A stretch of 64,000 nt of DNA from Myxococcales bacterium (lineage in GTDB: Bacteria; Myxococcota_A; Polyangia; Palsa-1104), in NCBI GenBank assembly GCA_003170275.1, contig PNAM01000013.1, forward strand, positions 1-64,000. Reading direction: 5' to 3'. A model generated the notes under the pieces. It worked only from the letters and a program-made list of their open reading frames with translations. It was not told the origin of the DNA and did no database searches. A program made the position numbers and the translations under genes. Below are positions 56,680 through 64,000 of this stretch, in pieces. Positions within the stretch are counted from its first letter, which is position 1. Every line of letters starts with the position of its first letter.

Positions 56680-57021
56680 TCAGCTGGGGAGGAGCGCGTC
56701 TTCGGGCGAGCACTCGATTACCAGCTCGCAGCCCTCGGCGCTCCAGCTCTCGCGATGCACCGAGCCTTCGGGCGAGGTCAACACGTCGCCGGCCTTCAGG
56801 CGCGCGCCGTCGACGACCAGGTACCCTTTGACCACGTACATGACCTCGGTGCCGGCGTGCTTGTGGGCCAGAATCCGGCCGCCTGCCGAGAGTCGCGCGA
56901 GCTGCAACCGGCGCCCGTTGGCCTCGTGGAGGTCGAGGACACACAGCCCGGTCCCGACGTCGCGCCACTTGCGTTCGTCGGCCCCGTACTTCTCCTGGCC
57001 TTGCGGCAACTTTTCCGACAT
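56680..57021 (-). CDS. Single-domain cupin protein
   Basis: A 113-residue small cupin. The metal-binding motif one is LAHKHAGTEVMYVVKG (HxH and E), and motif two is seen in GSVHRESWSAEG. The second half shows PEGSVH. Cupins may bind metals or small molecules, or act as anti-sigma-factor-like sensors (the ChrR group). No partner sigma factor is directly adjacent, the nearest being at 59275. A stand-alone enzyme or sensor role cannot be separated. The stop lies 1 base from the stop of the PlsC gene. Confidence 0.83.
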   Translation of the reverse strand: MSEKLPQGQEKYGADERKWRDVGTGLCVLDLHEANGRRLQLARLSAGGRILAHKHAGTEVMYVVKGYLVVDGARLKAGDVLTSPEGSVHRESWSAEGCELVIECSPEDALLPS

Positions 57022-57071
57022 GGGCGAGCTATATATCAGAAAACGACCAGGAATGGGCGATTAGAGCGCGT

Positions 57072-58133
57072 CTAGCGCAGGGCCTTCATGACCACCGCGC
57101 GCAGCCGGTAGGTGTTGCCGGCGAAGCGCGGGAAATCGATCTTGCGCGCGGTCTGGGTCAGGCAGCCGACCACCGGCTGATCGGGCGCGGTGCCGTCCAC
57201 CACCAGCGAGACCACCTGCCCCTCGCCGGAAAAAATCAGATCGATCGTCGCGTGATCCTCGGCCTTGAGGCACGGCTTGCCCTTGAGCTCGAGCGCGTGC
57301 GCCGCCTTGGACACGTCGGCCTTCGAGGGCACCTTGGGCAACAGGTGCGTGCTCTTCGGGCGCAGCCACGGGTCGAGCGCACCGGCGGGCGTATCGGACG
57401 CCTCCGAGCCGCCGACCACCGCGGGGCCGCCCGCGCGCTTGTCGGTGCGCACCTCGGGCAGATCGAACTCGGGCGCGGGCTCGGTGCCCGCCAGCGACGA
57501 CGGGCGCAGCGTCACGGTGAGCGCGAGCCAGCCGGCGGCGCTGAGCTCGTCGCAACGGGTCAGCGCCGCGTCCGAGCACTGCAGCATGGTGCCCTCGGAG
57601 TCCTCCACCAACCATAGATGACGCCGCACGATCGGCGTGCCGTTCTTGTCCTGCGCGCGGCCCTTGAGGCGTGCCGCCTGCACTGCGCAGCCATGCGCCG
57701 GCAGCTCGATGCAGGTCTTCGGTCGCTCGCCTGGCGCGAACAGCGCGCCGAACTCCTCGTCGATCTTCACCGACGCGCCAGTCGCCAACTGCCGGATCAG
57801 ATCGCTGGCGGTCACGAACGCTTGCGGGTTGCGCTTGCGGGCGCCGCGCAGCTCGCGATCGATCACCACGATGCGCCGGCAGCGCCACGAGCCGCCGTCC
57901 TCGTCGCACGAGAACGAGCCCTTGCGCTGATCGACGCGGTCGAGGAACGCGGTCCGCTTGCCGTCGATCTCGAGGAACCGCCCGGCGATCGCCGGACAAC
58001 GTACCGCCAGCTCGCCCGCGGGCAGCTGCAAGCACTTCTCCGGCGACAGCAGCTTGTGCTCCTGCACCGTGACCTCGTCGGGCCCCGCCCAGGCGGCCGA
58101 CGTGAGAACGAGAATGCACAGCAACGAGCGCAC
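57072..58133 (-). CDS. Exported protein with an AgmX/TonB-like C-terminal element
   Basis: A 353-residue exported protein with a Sec signal peptide (ending TSAAWA). The N-terminal half has paired Cys (FSCDEDGGSWRCRR) and a mostly beta body with no recognised family. After a low-complexity Ala/Pro-rich linker (about 230-265) the last 90 residues carry CLTQTARKIDFPRFAGN, which resembles the C-terminal domain of AgmX/PglI-type gliding proteins (a Cys followed by a (K/R)FP element). It could be a periplasmic load-bearing or trafficking protein. The start is GTG. It is divergent from the barrel gene. Confidence 0.7.
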   Translation of the reverse strand: MRSLLCILVLTSAAWAGPDEVTVQEHKLLSPEKCLQLPAGELAVRCPAIAGRFLEIDGKRTAFLDRVDQRKGSFSCDEDGGSWRCRRIVVIDRELRGARKRNPQAFVTASDLIRQLATGASVKIDEEFGALFAPGERPKTCIELPAHGCAVQAARLKGRAQDKNGTPIVRRHLWLVEDSEGTMLQCSDAALTRCDELSAAGWLALTVTLRPSSLAGTEPAPEFDLPEVRTDKRAGGPAVVGGSEASDTPAGALDPWLRPKSTHLLPKVPSKADVSKAAHALELKGKPCLKAEDHATIDLIFSGEGQVVSLVVDGTAPDQPVVGCLTQTARKIDFPRFAGNTYRLRAVVMKALR

Positions 58134-58186
58134 GGGCCGCCATCCTAGCAGCGAAGCGTTTGAACGGTGTGTGGTATCGTCGCGCC

Positions 58187-59218
58187 GTGTGGAGGCTTCG
58201 TCTGGCGGCGCTCACCGTCGTCGTGTGCGTTGCCGGTACGGCGTTCGCAGACGTGATGCGCCTTCGCTGGCGCGGCGTGGCCGTCGAGGGCGTCGCGCCG
58301 CCGCATCTCGACAAGGCGACCGAGTCACACATCGCGGTGGCGCTCAAGCAGCTCGGCACCGAGCTCTCCTCGTCCCCGCCCATCGACGCCGAGGGTGGCG
58401 CCCACTGTCGTTTTGCGCCGGGCGGCAAGACCGCTTCGTGCGTGGTCGAGGTGGTGCATTCCTCGGACGGGCTGCGCGCCGAGCGCAAGGCCGACGTGCC
58501 GTTTCACGACGCGGAGGACCTGGCCGAGAGCCTGGCGCTGCTGGTGGCGGACATGCTGCAGAACGATCTGAAGGACATCGCCGTGCCCGCGCCGCGGCCG
58601 GAGCCGCCGCCGCCGAAGCCGAAGACCAACGAGAACGAGAGCGGTGACGTAAACGCAAACGTGAACGGGAACGCGAACGTCAACGCGAACGCGAACGTCA
58701 ACGTGCGGAAGCGACGGGCGCTCGGACCGTCGGGCCTGGTGCTCGAGATCGGCCCGTCGGTGGTGGTCGGCTTCACCGGCGATCCGCCGGTCTACGGCGT
58801 GCTCTTGCGCGGGCTGTATGCGCAGGGGCTGTTGCGCGTCGGCGGCGCGCTGTCGCTGACCGGCACCGAGCTCCACCGGGGCGGTTACGATTTGTCCTTC
58901 GTGCGGCTGGCCACCGGTCCGCGCGTGGGCCTCGGCATCGCGCGGCGGCGCGTCGACTTCGACGTGGTGGCGGGTCCGGCGCTGCTGCTGATCGCCACCG
59001 ATGCGCACATCACCGACGGGACCCATACCCACGCCGACCTGGCGTTCGCGCTCGGCGTGCGCCTGTTGGTGGTGATCGCCGCGCCGCTGGCGCTGATCGT
59101 CGGGGCCGATGCGGCGGTGGCGCTGAGCCGCGAGCAGGTGGTGGCCGGACCCCAACAATTGGCCGAATTTGGCCTCGGATCGCTGGAGCTCACCTTGGGG
59201 CTCGCGTATCACCGCTGA
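58187..59218 (+). CDS. Outer-membrane barrel-like protein with Asn-rich linker
   Basis: A 343-residue exported protein. The GTG start gives a signal peptide (ending AFA). An N-terminal helical/beta region up to about residue 130 is followed by a Pro-rich stretch and then a linker made of alternating Asn with Ala, Val or Gly (NVNANANVNV-type) encoded by a near-repeat. The last 170 residues are alternating hydrophobic strands (GVLLRGLYAQGLLRVGG, LALIVGADAAVALS), ending in YHR. This suggests an outer-membrane beta-barrel, inferred from pattern only. Expression is probably linked to the sigma factor gene 56 bases downstream. Confidence 0.72.
   Translation: MWRLRLAALTVVVCVAGTAFADVMRLRWRGVAVEGVAPPHLDKATESHIAVALKQLGTELSSSPPIDAEGGAHCRFAPGGKTASCVVEVVHSSDGLRAERKADVPFHDAEDLAESLALLVADMLQNDLKDIAVPAPRPEPPPPKPKTNENESGDVNANVNGNANVNANANVNVRKRRALGPSGLVLEIGPSVVVGFTGDPPVYGVLLRGLYAQGLLRVGGALSLTGTELHRGGYDLSFVRLATGPRVGLGIARRRVDFDVVAGPALLLIATDAHITDGTHTHADLAFALGVRLLVVIAAPLALIVGADAAVALSREQVVAGPQQLAEFGLGSLELTLGLAYHR
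58651..58712. repeat. In-frame repeat encoding the Asn-rich linker
   Basis: Near-repeats of AACGCGAACGTC and similar 6- and 12-mers encode alternating Asn with Ala, Val or Gly. The number of units may vary among relatives. Confidence 0.6.
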
Positions 59219-59235
59219 TTTGTTTACTATTTAGT

Positions 59236-59262
59236 GTGTCCCCGGGGAAAGCGTCGGGGCAC
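59236..59262 (+). terminator. Hairpin between the barrel gene and the sigma factor gene
   Basis: Eight paired bases (GTG-CCCCG with CGGGGCAC, one bulged T) enclose a 10-base loop. It follows an AT-rich stretch after the barrel gene stop and lies 12 bases before the sigma factor start. It could be a terminator or a control stem in the sigma leader. No T-run follows. Confidence 0.4.
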
Positions 59263-59274
59263 TTACGTAGGTAG

Positions 59275-59874
59275 ATGCGCCTGGTGGACAAACCCTCTTC
59301 CCATCCTCGCCCGAGCACGGACATCGAGCCGTCGCTGGCTGCGTTGGTGGAGCGACATCGCTCCGGCGATCCGAGCGCGCTCAACGCGCTGATGTCGGAG
59401 ATCTACCCGTCCATCCATAGAATCATCTATCGGCTCGCCGGCCCGCGCGGCCGCGACGTGCACGAAGATCTGGTGCAGACCTCGCTCGAGCAGGTGTGCC
59501 GGTCGATCGACACCTTCGAAGGACGCTCGCGCGTCACCACGTTCGTGTTCGGCATCTGCCACCGCGTGGTGGCGCGCTCGCGCCGCTACGATCGCGTGCG
59601 CAGCTGGTTCAAGCGCGACGCCGAAGAGGTGTGCATCCCGCAGGGCGGCCCGGCTCCCGACGAGCTGCTCGAGCGCGGGCGCTCGGTGGTGCAGGCGCGC
59701 GCCGCGCTGGAGAAGCTGGGCGTCGAAGAGCGCGCCGCGTTCGTGCTGCACGAGGTCGAGGATCTCCCGCTCGAAGAGGTCGCCGCCGCGCTCAACTGCT
59801 CGACCCGCACCGTCAAGCGCCGCCTGCGCGCCGCGCGCGAACAGCTCCTGCCCGCGCGGGAGTCGATGTCATGA
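59275..59874 (+). CDS. ECF-type RNA polymerase sigma factor
   Basis: A 199-residue extracytoplasmic-function sigma factor. Region 2 includes DLVQTSLEQVCRSIDTF and VTTFVFGICHRVVARSRR (DNA melting and -10 recognition). Region 4 is LGVEERAAFVLHEVEDLPLEEVAAAL with the helix-turn-helix STRTVKRRLRAAREQL. The adjacent gene overlaps it by ATGA and encodes a membrane anti-sigma factor, so it should be released by an envelope signal. Likely targets include itself and neighbouring envelope genes, but no clear autoregulated promoter box is visible upstream. Confidence 0.92.
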   Translation: MRLVDKPSSHPRPSTDIEPSLAALVERHRSGDPSALNALMSEIYPSIHRIIYRLAGPRGRDVHEDLVQTSLEQVCRSIDTFEGRSRVTTFVFGICHRVVARSRRYDRVRSWFKRDAEEVCIPQGGPAPDELLERGRSVVQARAALEKLGVEERAAFVLHEVEDLPLEEVAAALNCSTRTVKRRLRAAREQLLPARESMS

Positions 59875-61826
59875 GCGTTGCGCAGAAGGGCTACGTGCAC
59901 GCGGGCGGTCCCACCGAGGACGCGCTGTTCGACTACGTCGCCGGGCGGCTCCATCCGCAGGCGGGGCAGTGGATCGCCGAGCACGTCGAGAGTTGTCAGC
60001 GCTGCACGTCCGCCGTCGAGCAGGTGAGCTCCGTGCGCGCGGCGCTCGAGCCGCCGGCGGAGTCGCCGTTCCAGCGGCAGAGCGACATCACCGCGGTGCG
60101 CCGCCGGCTCGCCACGCCGCGTGGCTTCACCCGCCGTCCCAAGCTGTTCTGGTCGGTGGGTGTGAGCTTCGCGGCGATGGCGCTCGCGACCTGGTTCGGC
60201 ATTCATCGGTTGCATCCGGTCACTGCCGTGCCGCAGGTGGCGGTCGCGCCGCTCGGCGCTCCGGCGCCGTGGTCGGTGATCGCCCGCGAGGGTGGCGCCG
60301 ACGTGCAGGTGGGCGACGATCATGCGGTGCTGCAGGCCAACCAGGCGCTGCCGACCGGCGGCGTGCTGGTGGTGCAGCCCGGCTCGCGCGTGGTGGCCCG
60401 CTGGGGCGCGGCGCGCCTGGTGGTCGACGGAGCGCAGGGCGGGGCGCGGCTGCGCCTCGAGGCCAGCCGCACCGACGAGCGCACGCTCAAGCTCGACAAG
60501 GGCCGCGTGGTGCTCGATGTGGATCCGCTCGCCGAGGGCAACACGCTGGCGGTGGTCACCGACGACGTGCGCGTCACCGTGCACGGCACGATCTTCCTGG
60601 TCGATCGTTCCGCCGAGGGGACCACCGTCGCGGTCGAGCGCGGCCGCGTGAAGGTCGCTTCGCGCAACCGCACCGTCGACGTGGACGCCGGCCTGCGCCT
60701 CGCGCCCGGCGCGGCCGCGACCAGCGCGCTCGAGAAGGACGATCGACAGGCGCTGTCGCTGGTCGCCGGCGTGGGCGCGGCCGAAACGGTGCTCGAGAGC
60801 CTGGACGTGTTCGCCGACGTGGCCAACGCCGAGGTGTCGGTCGACGGCGTGCCGCACGGTCGCGCGCCGCTGTCGCTGGCCGTGGCGGCGGGCATCCACC
60901 ACGTGCGCGTCACCGCCGCCGGACGCCTGCCCGTCGAGGAGCGCGTCGATGTGGCACCGGGCACGCCGACCCTGTTCCGCGCCGAGCTCAACCAGCTCAA
61001 GAGCGGGCTCGAGGCGCCCGAAGCGGCGCACGGCGAGCACGCGCAGAAGTCGCAGTCGCCGTCGCACGCGGCGGTCGAACTGGGCCCCTGCCCGAAGGGC
61101 AGGGTGGGTTGCAATGATCCGATGGCGGCGGCGCGTACGGACGTGATGGCCGGCAACTACGCGAGCGCGGTGACGCGGCTCGAGACGCTGCGCAAGACCG
61201 CGCTCGCGCCGACGCAGCTGCAGCGCGCGCTGCTGCTCGAGGCGCAGGCGTGGCGGTTGGCGCTGCGGCCCGAGCGTGCGGTGCCGCTGCTCGAGAAGGT
61301 CGCCAAGGGCGACGGGCCCGAGGCCGAGCAGGGCCAGATGATGCTGGCGCAGGCGCTCGGTCGCGACCTCGGCGATCCGCGCCGCGCGGCGGTGGTGTGG
61401 GCCGAGGCGCAGCGCCGGTTCCCGCAGGGCATCTTCCGCGAGGAGGTCGCCTTCCGCCTCGGTGAGTCGCTGATCGCGGCTGGCCAGCCGCGCGAGGGCG
61501 TCGAAGCGCTCGAACGGTTCCTCTCGACCTATCCCGCCGGCGCACACGCCGACGATGCGCACCTGTCGATCGCCGCCGCGCGCCGCGATCGGCTCTCCGA
61601 CTGCGCGGGCGCGATCCCGCACCTGCGCGCGGTCGCCAACGGGCCGCGCGGCCTCGGCAACCCGCGCGCCGAGGTGGCCCTGATCGGCGCCGCGCGTTGC
61701 CTTCAGCAGATCGGCCGCACCGACGAGGCGCGCGACGCCTACGCGCGCTACCTCGCGCAGCTGCCGCGCGGCCGCTTTGCCGACGAGGCGCGTAGCAATG
61801 CAGCCGCCACCGCCCGCCGCAAATAA
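59871..61826 (+). CDS. Large anti-sigma factor: zinc finger, TM, FecR, PEGA and TPR
   Basis: A 651-residue membrane protein. The N-terminus is cytoplasmic with an anti-sigma zinc-finger motif (His38, Cys42, Cys45 in EHVESCQRC). A helix at about 92-110 leads outside to a FecR-like domain (about 165-270, VRVTVHGTIFLVDRS), then a PEGA domain (about 312-368, VSVDGVPHGRAPLSL) and a long TPR array to the end (LLEAQAWRLALRPERAVPLLEKV, FLSTYPAGAHADDAHL). It combines envelope sensing, surface anchoring and partner binding in one chain. Start ATG overlaps the sigma stop (ATGA). It probably sequesters the sigma factor at the membrane until a periplasmic signal arrives. Confidence 0.9.
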   Translation: MSVAQKGYVHAGGPTEDALFDYVAGRLHPQAGQWIAEHVESCQRCTSAVEQVSSVRAALEPPAESPFQRQSDITAVRRRLATPRGFTRRPKLFWSVGVSFAAMALATWFGIHRLHPVTAVPQVAVAPLGAPAPWSVIAREGGADVQVGDDHAVLQANQALPTGGVLVVQPGSRVVARWGAARLVVDGAQGGARLRLEASRTDERTLKLDKGRVVLDVDPLAEGNTLAVVTDDVRVTVHGTIFLVDRSAEGTTVAVERGRVKVASRNRTVDVDAGLRLAPGAAATSALEKDDRQALSLVAGVGAAETVLESLDVFADVANAEVSVDGVPHGRAPLSLAVAAGIHHVRVTAAGRLPVEERVDVAPGTPTLFRAELNQLKSGLEAPEAAHGEHAQKSQSPSHAAVELGPCPKGRVGCNDPMAAARTDVMAGNYASAVTRLETLRKTALAPTQLQRALLLEAQAWRLALRPERAVPLLEKVAKGDGPEAEQGQMMLAQALGRDLGDPRRAAVVWAEAQRRFPQGIFREEVAFRLGESLIAAGQPREGVEALERFLSTYPAGAHADDAHLSIAAARRDRLSDCAGAIPHLRAVANGPRGLGNPRAEVALIGAARCLQQIGRTDEARDAYARYLAQLPRGRFADEARSNAAATARRK

Positions 61827-61840
61827 GCGATACTAGCGAG

Positions 61841-62746
61841 ATGCGGTCCCGGGTGCCGATGTTGGCGCTGCTCGCGTGCACTGGCTGCACCGACATCTTC
61901 GCGCTGCCCATCGGCGGCGGCGGCGGCGGCGACCAATCGCAGCCCGGCGACGGCGGAACCGACGACGCGTTCGTCGACCTGGACGGCGACACCGACGCCG
62001 GCGATGACGGCGGCTCGGACGGGCCGCTCGCGTTGCCGGCCTCGTGCGCGATGCTCGCCTGCACTCCGGCGATGAACGAAGGCGACGTCACGCTCTCGGG
62101 CGACGTGATGGGCTGTCACGCCTACGCGCGGCTGACCATCGAGCCCTTGAGCGACGTCACCGCCAAGCGCGACCCGGTCTCGGGCCTCGGCTTTGCCGCG
62201 TGCGCCGACGTGGTGCTGATCGCCGGCGTGCTCGAGGCGAACGGCGAGGGCGAGAACGAATCGAGCGGCCCCGGGGCCGGAAAGGTGTGCGGCTCGGGCG
62301 GCGGCCACGGCGGCGCAGGCGCGGATCCCGGATCGTGCGGCGGCGGCGGCACCTACGGCGACATGATGCTGCCGCGCACCCTCGGCTCGGGCGGGGGCGG
62401 GATCTCGTCGAGCGGCGGCAAGGGCGGCGGCTCGATCGAGCTCGAGGCCGATCAGATCATGCTGCTCGGTTTCATCAACGCCGACGGTGACCCGGGCTCG
62501 GGCGCGAGCTCCGGAGGCGGCTCCGGCGGCAGCATCCTTTTGCGCGCCACCACCATCGACGGCGCCGGACAGGTCAACGCGCGCGGCGGCCTCGGGCTGG
62601 GCCTCGCCGGCGGCGGCGGCGGCGGCGGGCGCGTCGCCATCTACGACGGCAGCGCCAACCCCAACCTCAAGACCGACGTCAAGGGCGGCTCGACCATGAA
62701 CGGCTCCGCCGACGGCATCGCCGGCACCGTCTACCGCTTTCCGTAG
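61841..62746 (+). CDS. Gly-rich lipoprotein
   Basis: A 301-residue lipoprotein with a start just 14 bases after the anti-sigma gene, so probably the third gene of that operon. Lipobox ACTGC. An acidic N-terminal linker (DDAFVDLDGDTDAGDDGG) is followed by a beta domain and then a Gly-rich body of strands (SIELEADQIMLLGFINADG, SILLRATTIDGAGQVNARG) that looks like a parallel beta-helix. It has a sister Gly-rich arrangement in genes at 30594 and 62784. As the likely target or partner of the sigma operon, it may coat or adhere to the outer surface. Confidence 0.82.
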   Translation: MRSRVPMLALLACTGCTDIFALPIGGGGGGDQSQPGDGGTDDAFVDLDGDTDAGDDGGSDGPLALPASCAMLACTPAMNEGDVTLSGDVMGCHAYARLTIEPLSDVTAKRDPVSGLGFAACADVVLIAGVLEANGEGENESSGPGAGKVCGSGGGHGGAGADPGSCGGGGTYGDMMLPRTLGSGGGGISSSGGKGGGSIELEADQIMLLGFINADGDPGSGASSGGGSGGSILLRATTIDGAGQVNARGGLGLGLAGGGGGGGRVAIYDGSANPNLKTDVKGGSTMNGSADGIAGTVYRFP

Positions 62747-62755
62747 TCGTTGATT

Positions 62756-62775
62756 CCCCGTCGCTGAGCGCGGGG
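62756..62775. terminator. Bidirectional hairpin between convergent Gly-rich lipoprotein genes
   Basis: CCCCG(T)CGC and GCGCGGGG can pair over 8 bases with one bulge around a TGA loop, in the 37-base gap between convergent genes. No T-run follows, so its activity as a terminator is inferred. Confidence 0.45.
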
Positions 62776-62783
62776 AGTGGGCG

Positions 62784-63344
<561 letters not shown>

Positions 63345-63384
63345 GTTCACTCCAGCCCGTGTGGGACGGTTCGGCTCATTTGTG

Positions 63385-63410
63385 ACCTGGGCACGAAAAC
63401 GGGGACAGGT
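63385..63410. repeat. REP-like imperfect hairpin (single copy)
   Basis: Arms ACCTGGGCACG and CGGGGACAGGT around an AAAA loop pair with an internal mismatch region. The GAAAACGGGGACAGGTAC core resembles a short repeat I recall from several GC-rich genomes near REP-associated transposases. Only one copy was noticed here. Confidence 0.35.
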
Positions 63411-63416
63411 ACGGAG

Positions 63417-64000
63417 TTATCGGCGGGTCTTGGCGACCAGCGGGTCGAGCGAGCCGAGCCGTTCGCCGAGCATGTCGACCATCGACTCGGTCGCGTCGAC
63501 CTTCTTGCGCTGCGTGAGCAGCGTGATGTCGAGCGCGATGTTGTTGAGCGCGACCTCGGTGATCGCCGGATGGCCGGTCACCACCGCCTCGGACTTGTCG
63601 GGCTCGGCGCCGCCCATGAGGGTGCGTCCGTGGTCGACGACCAGGATCATCTTGTGCTTCCAGAACGCCTCGAGATCTTTCTCGTCGAGGCCGTAGCTGT
63701 ACACGCGGCCCGGCATGCTCTCGAGCGCGCAGAACGAAAACGTGATCAGCTTGAGCTTCTTCTTCGCCGCGGCCTCGAGCGCCGGCTGCAGTCGCGCGGC
63801 CTCGCGCCGCCACACCGAGAGGAAGATCGCCTTCTCGGCGGCCTGGATGAGCGACTCGGCGCGGTCGAGCACCTCTTCGTAGCCGGTCACGTTCCACAGA
63901 TCGACCGGCGGCGGCGGTGGACGCATATGATGGATGGCGTCGTCGAGCGAACGCAGCGAGCCGTCGAAGCGGCGCCGCAGGACGCCCATCAGATCCGTCG
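63417..64000 (-). CDS. TrmB-type regulator, C-terminal part (cut by window edge)
   Basis: An open frame runs in from the right edge and ends at a TAA. It carries a TrmB-like effector-binding domain: LWNVTGYEEVLDRAESLIQ, AIFLSVWRREAARL, LKLITFSFCALESMPGR and LVVDHGRTLMGG (PLD-like fold). TrmB regulators sense sugars or other ligands through this domain and bind DNA with an N-terminal winged helix, which would lie outside the window. The apparent internal ATG at 63989 is probably not the true start, since the frame stays open before it. Confidence 0.72.
   Translation of the reverse strand, partial: TDLMGVLRRRFDGSLRSLDDAIHHMRPPPPPVDLWNVTGYEEVLDRAESLIQAAEKAIFLSVWRREAARLQPALEAAAKKKLKLITFSFCALESMPGRVYSYGLDEKDLEAFWKHKMILVVDHGRTLMGGAEPDKSEAVVTGHPAITEVALNNIALDITLLTQRKKVDATESMVDMLGERLGSLDPLVAKTRR

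Overview
The window looks like a piece of chromosome from a GC-rich myxobacterium or a close relative in the phylum Myxococcota. Several things point there: a MYXO-CTERM-like tail (Cys-Gly-Cys, one membrane helix, run of Arg) and a MopE-type metal-binding motif in the protein at 6164-7822, Hanks-type kinases with PEGA tails, an FHA-sigma54 activator, a four-domain ElbD-like lipid enzyme, a very high share of lipoproteins, and frequent GTG starts. I call 57 protein genes, two of them cut by the window edges. I see no rRNA, tRNA, CRISPR array, transposase or integrase. No gene-free stretch is longer than about 210 bases, so coding density is very high. Genes are often coupled by 1 to 4 base overlaps (ATGA, GTGA, TTGA). 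Eight of eleven convergent pairs meet with a 3' overlap or a gap of at most 5 bases.

Layout. 0-6 kb: a di-heme c-type cytochrome lipoprotein, an FHA protein, small proteins, a divergent Fpg/Nei glycosylase coupled to a dienelactone hydrolase, and an esterase lipoprotein. 6-13 kb: a Cys-rich MYXO-CTERM protein, a kinase/pseudokinase, and a four-gene Mla/MCE lipid-transport operon with its own lipoprotein. 13-24.5 kb: a methyltransferase, a PQQ sugar dehydrogenase-like protein, an alkylsulfatase-like hydrolase, a small membrane protein with its partner, a patatin phospholipase, two coupled ABC-F ATPases, an amidase and a hexose epimerase. 24.5-36.5 kb: a TM-protein/lipoprotein pair, SrkA kinase, two tandem alpha-amylase lipoproteins, a Gly-rich surface lipoprotein, a beta-propeller lipoprotein and a sedolisin protease. 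36.5-46 kb: a HEAT protein, the NAD-epimerase/ElbD-like pair, a second TM-protein/lipoprotein pair and a Gly-rich phage-tail-like protein. 46-57 kb: a histidine kinase coupled to a LarA-like protein, a DUF4328 protein, a PEGA kinase divergent from a third TM-protein/lipoprotein pair, an FHA-sigma54 activator, a HAD phosphatase divergent from a PlsC acyltransferase, and a cupin. 57-64 kb: two envelope proteins, an ECF sigma factor with a very large composite anti-sigma factor, two Gly-rich lipoproteins and the C-terminal part of a TrmB-like protein.

Together the genes suit a predatory or saprophytic bacterium with an elaborate outer surface: lipid transport and remodelling (Mla, ElbD-like, PlsC, patatin), secreted starch and protein degradation on lipid anchors, and many Ser/Thr kinase, FHA and sigma-factor circuits. 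The least explained parts are the repeated gene pairs of a C-terminal membrane-helix protein with a lipoprotein, a 35-bp intergenic repeat in three copies, and the composite anti-sigma factor.
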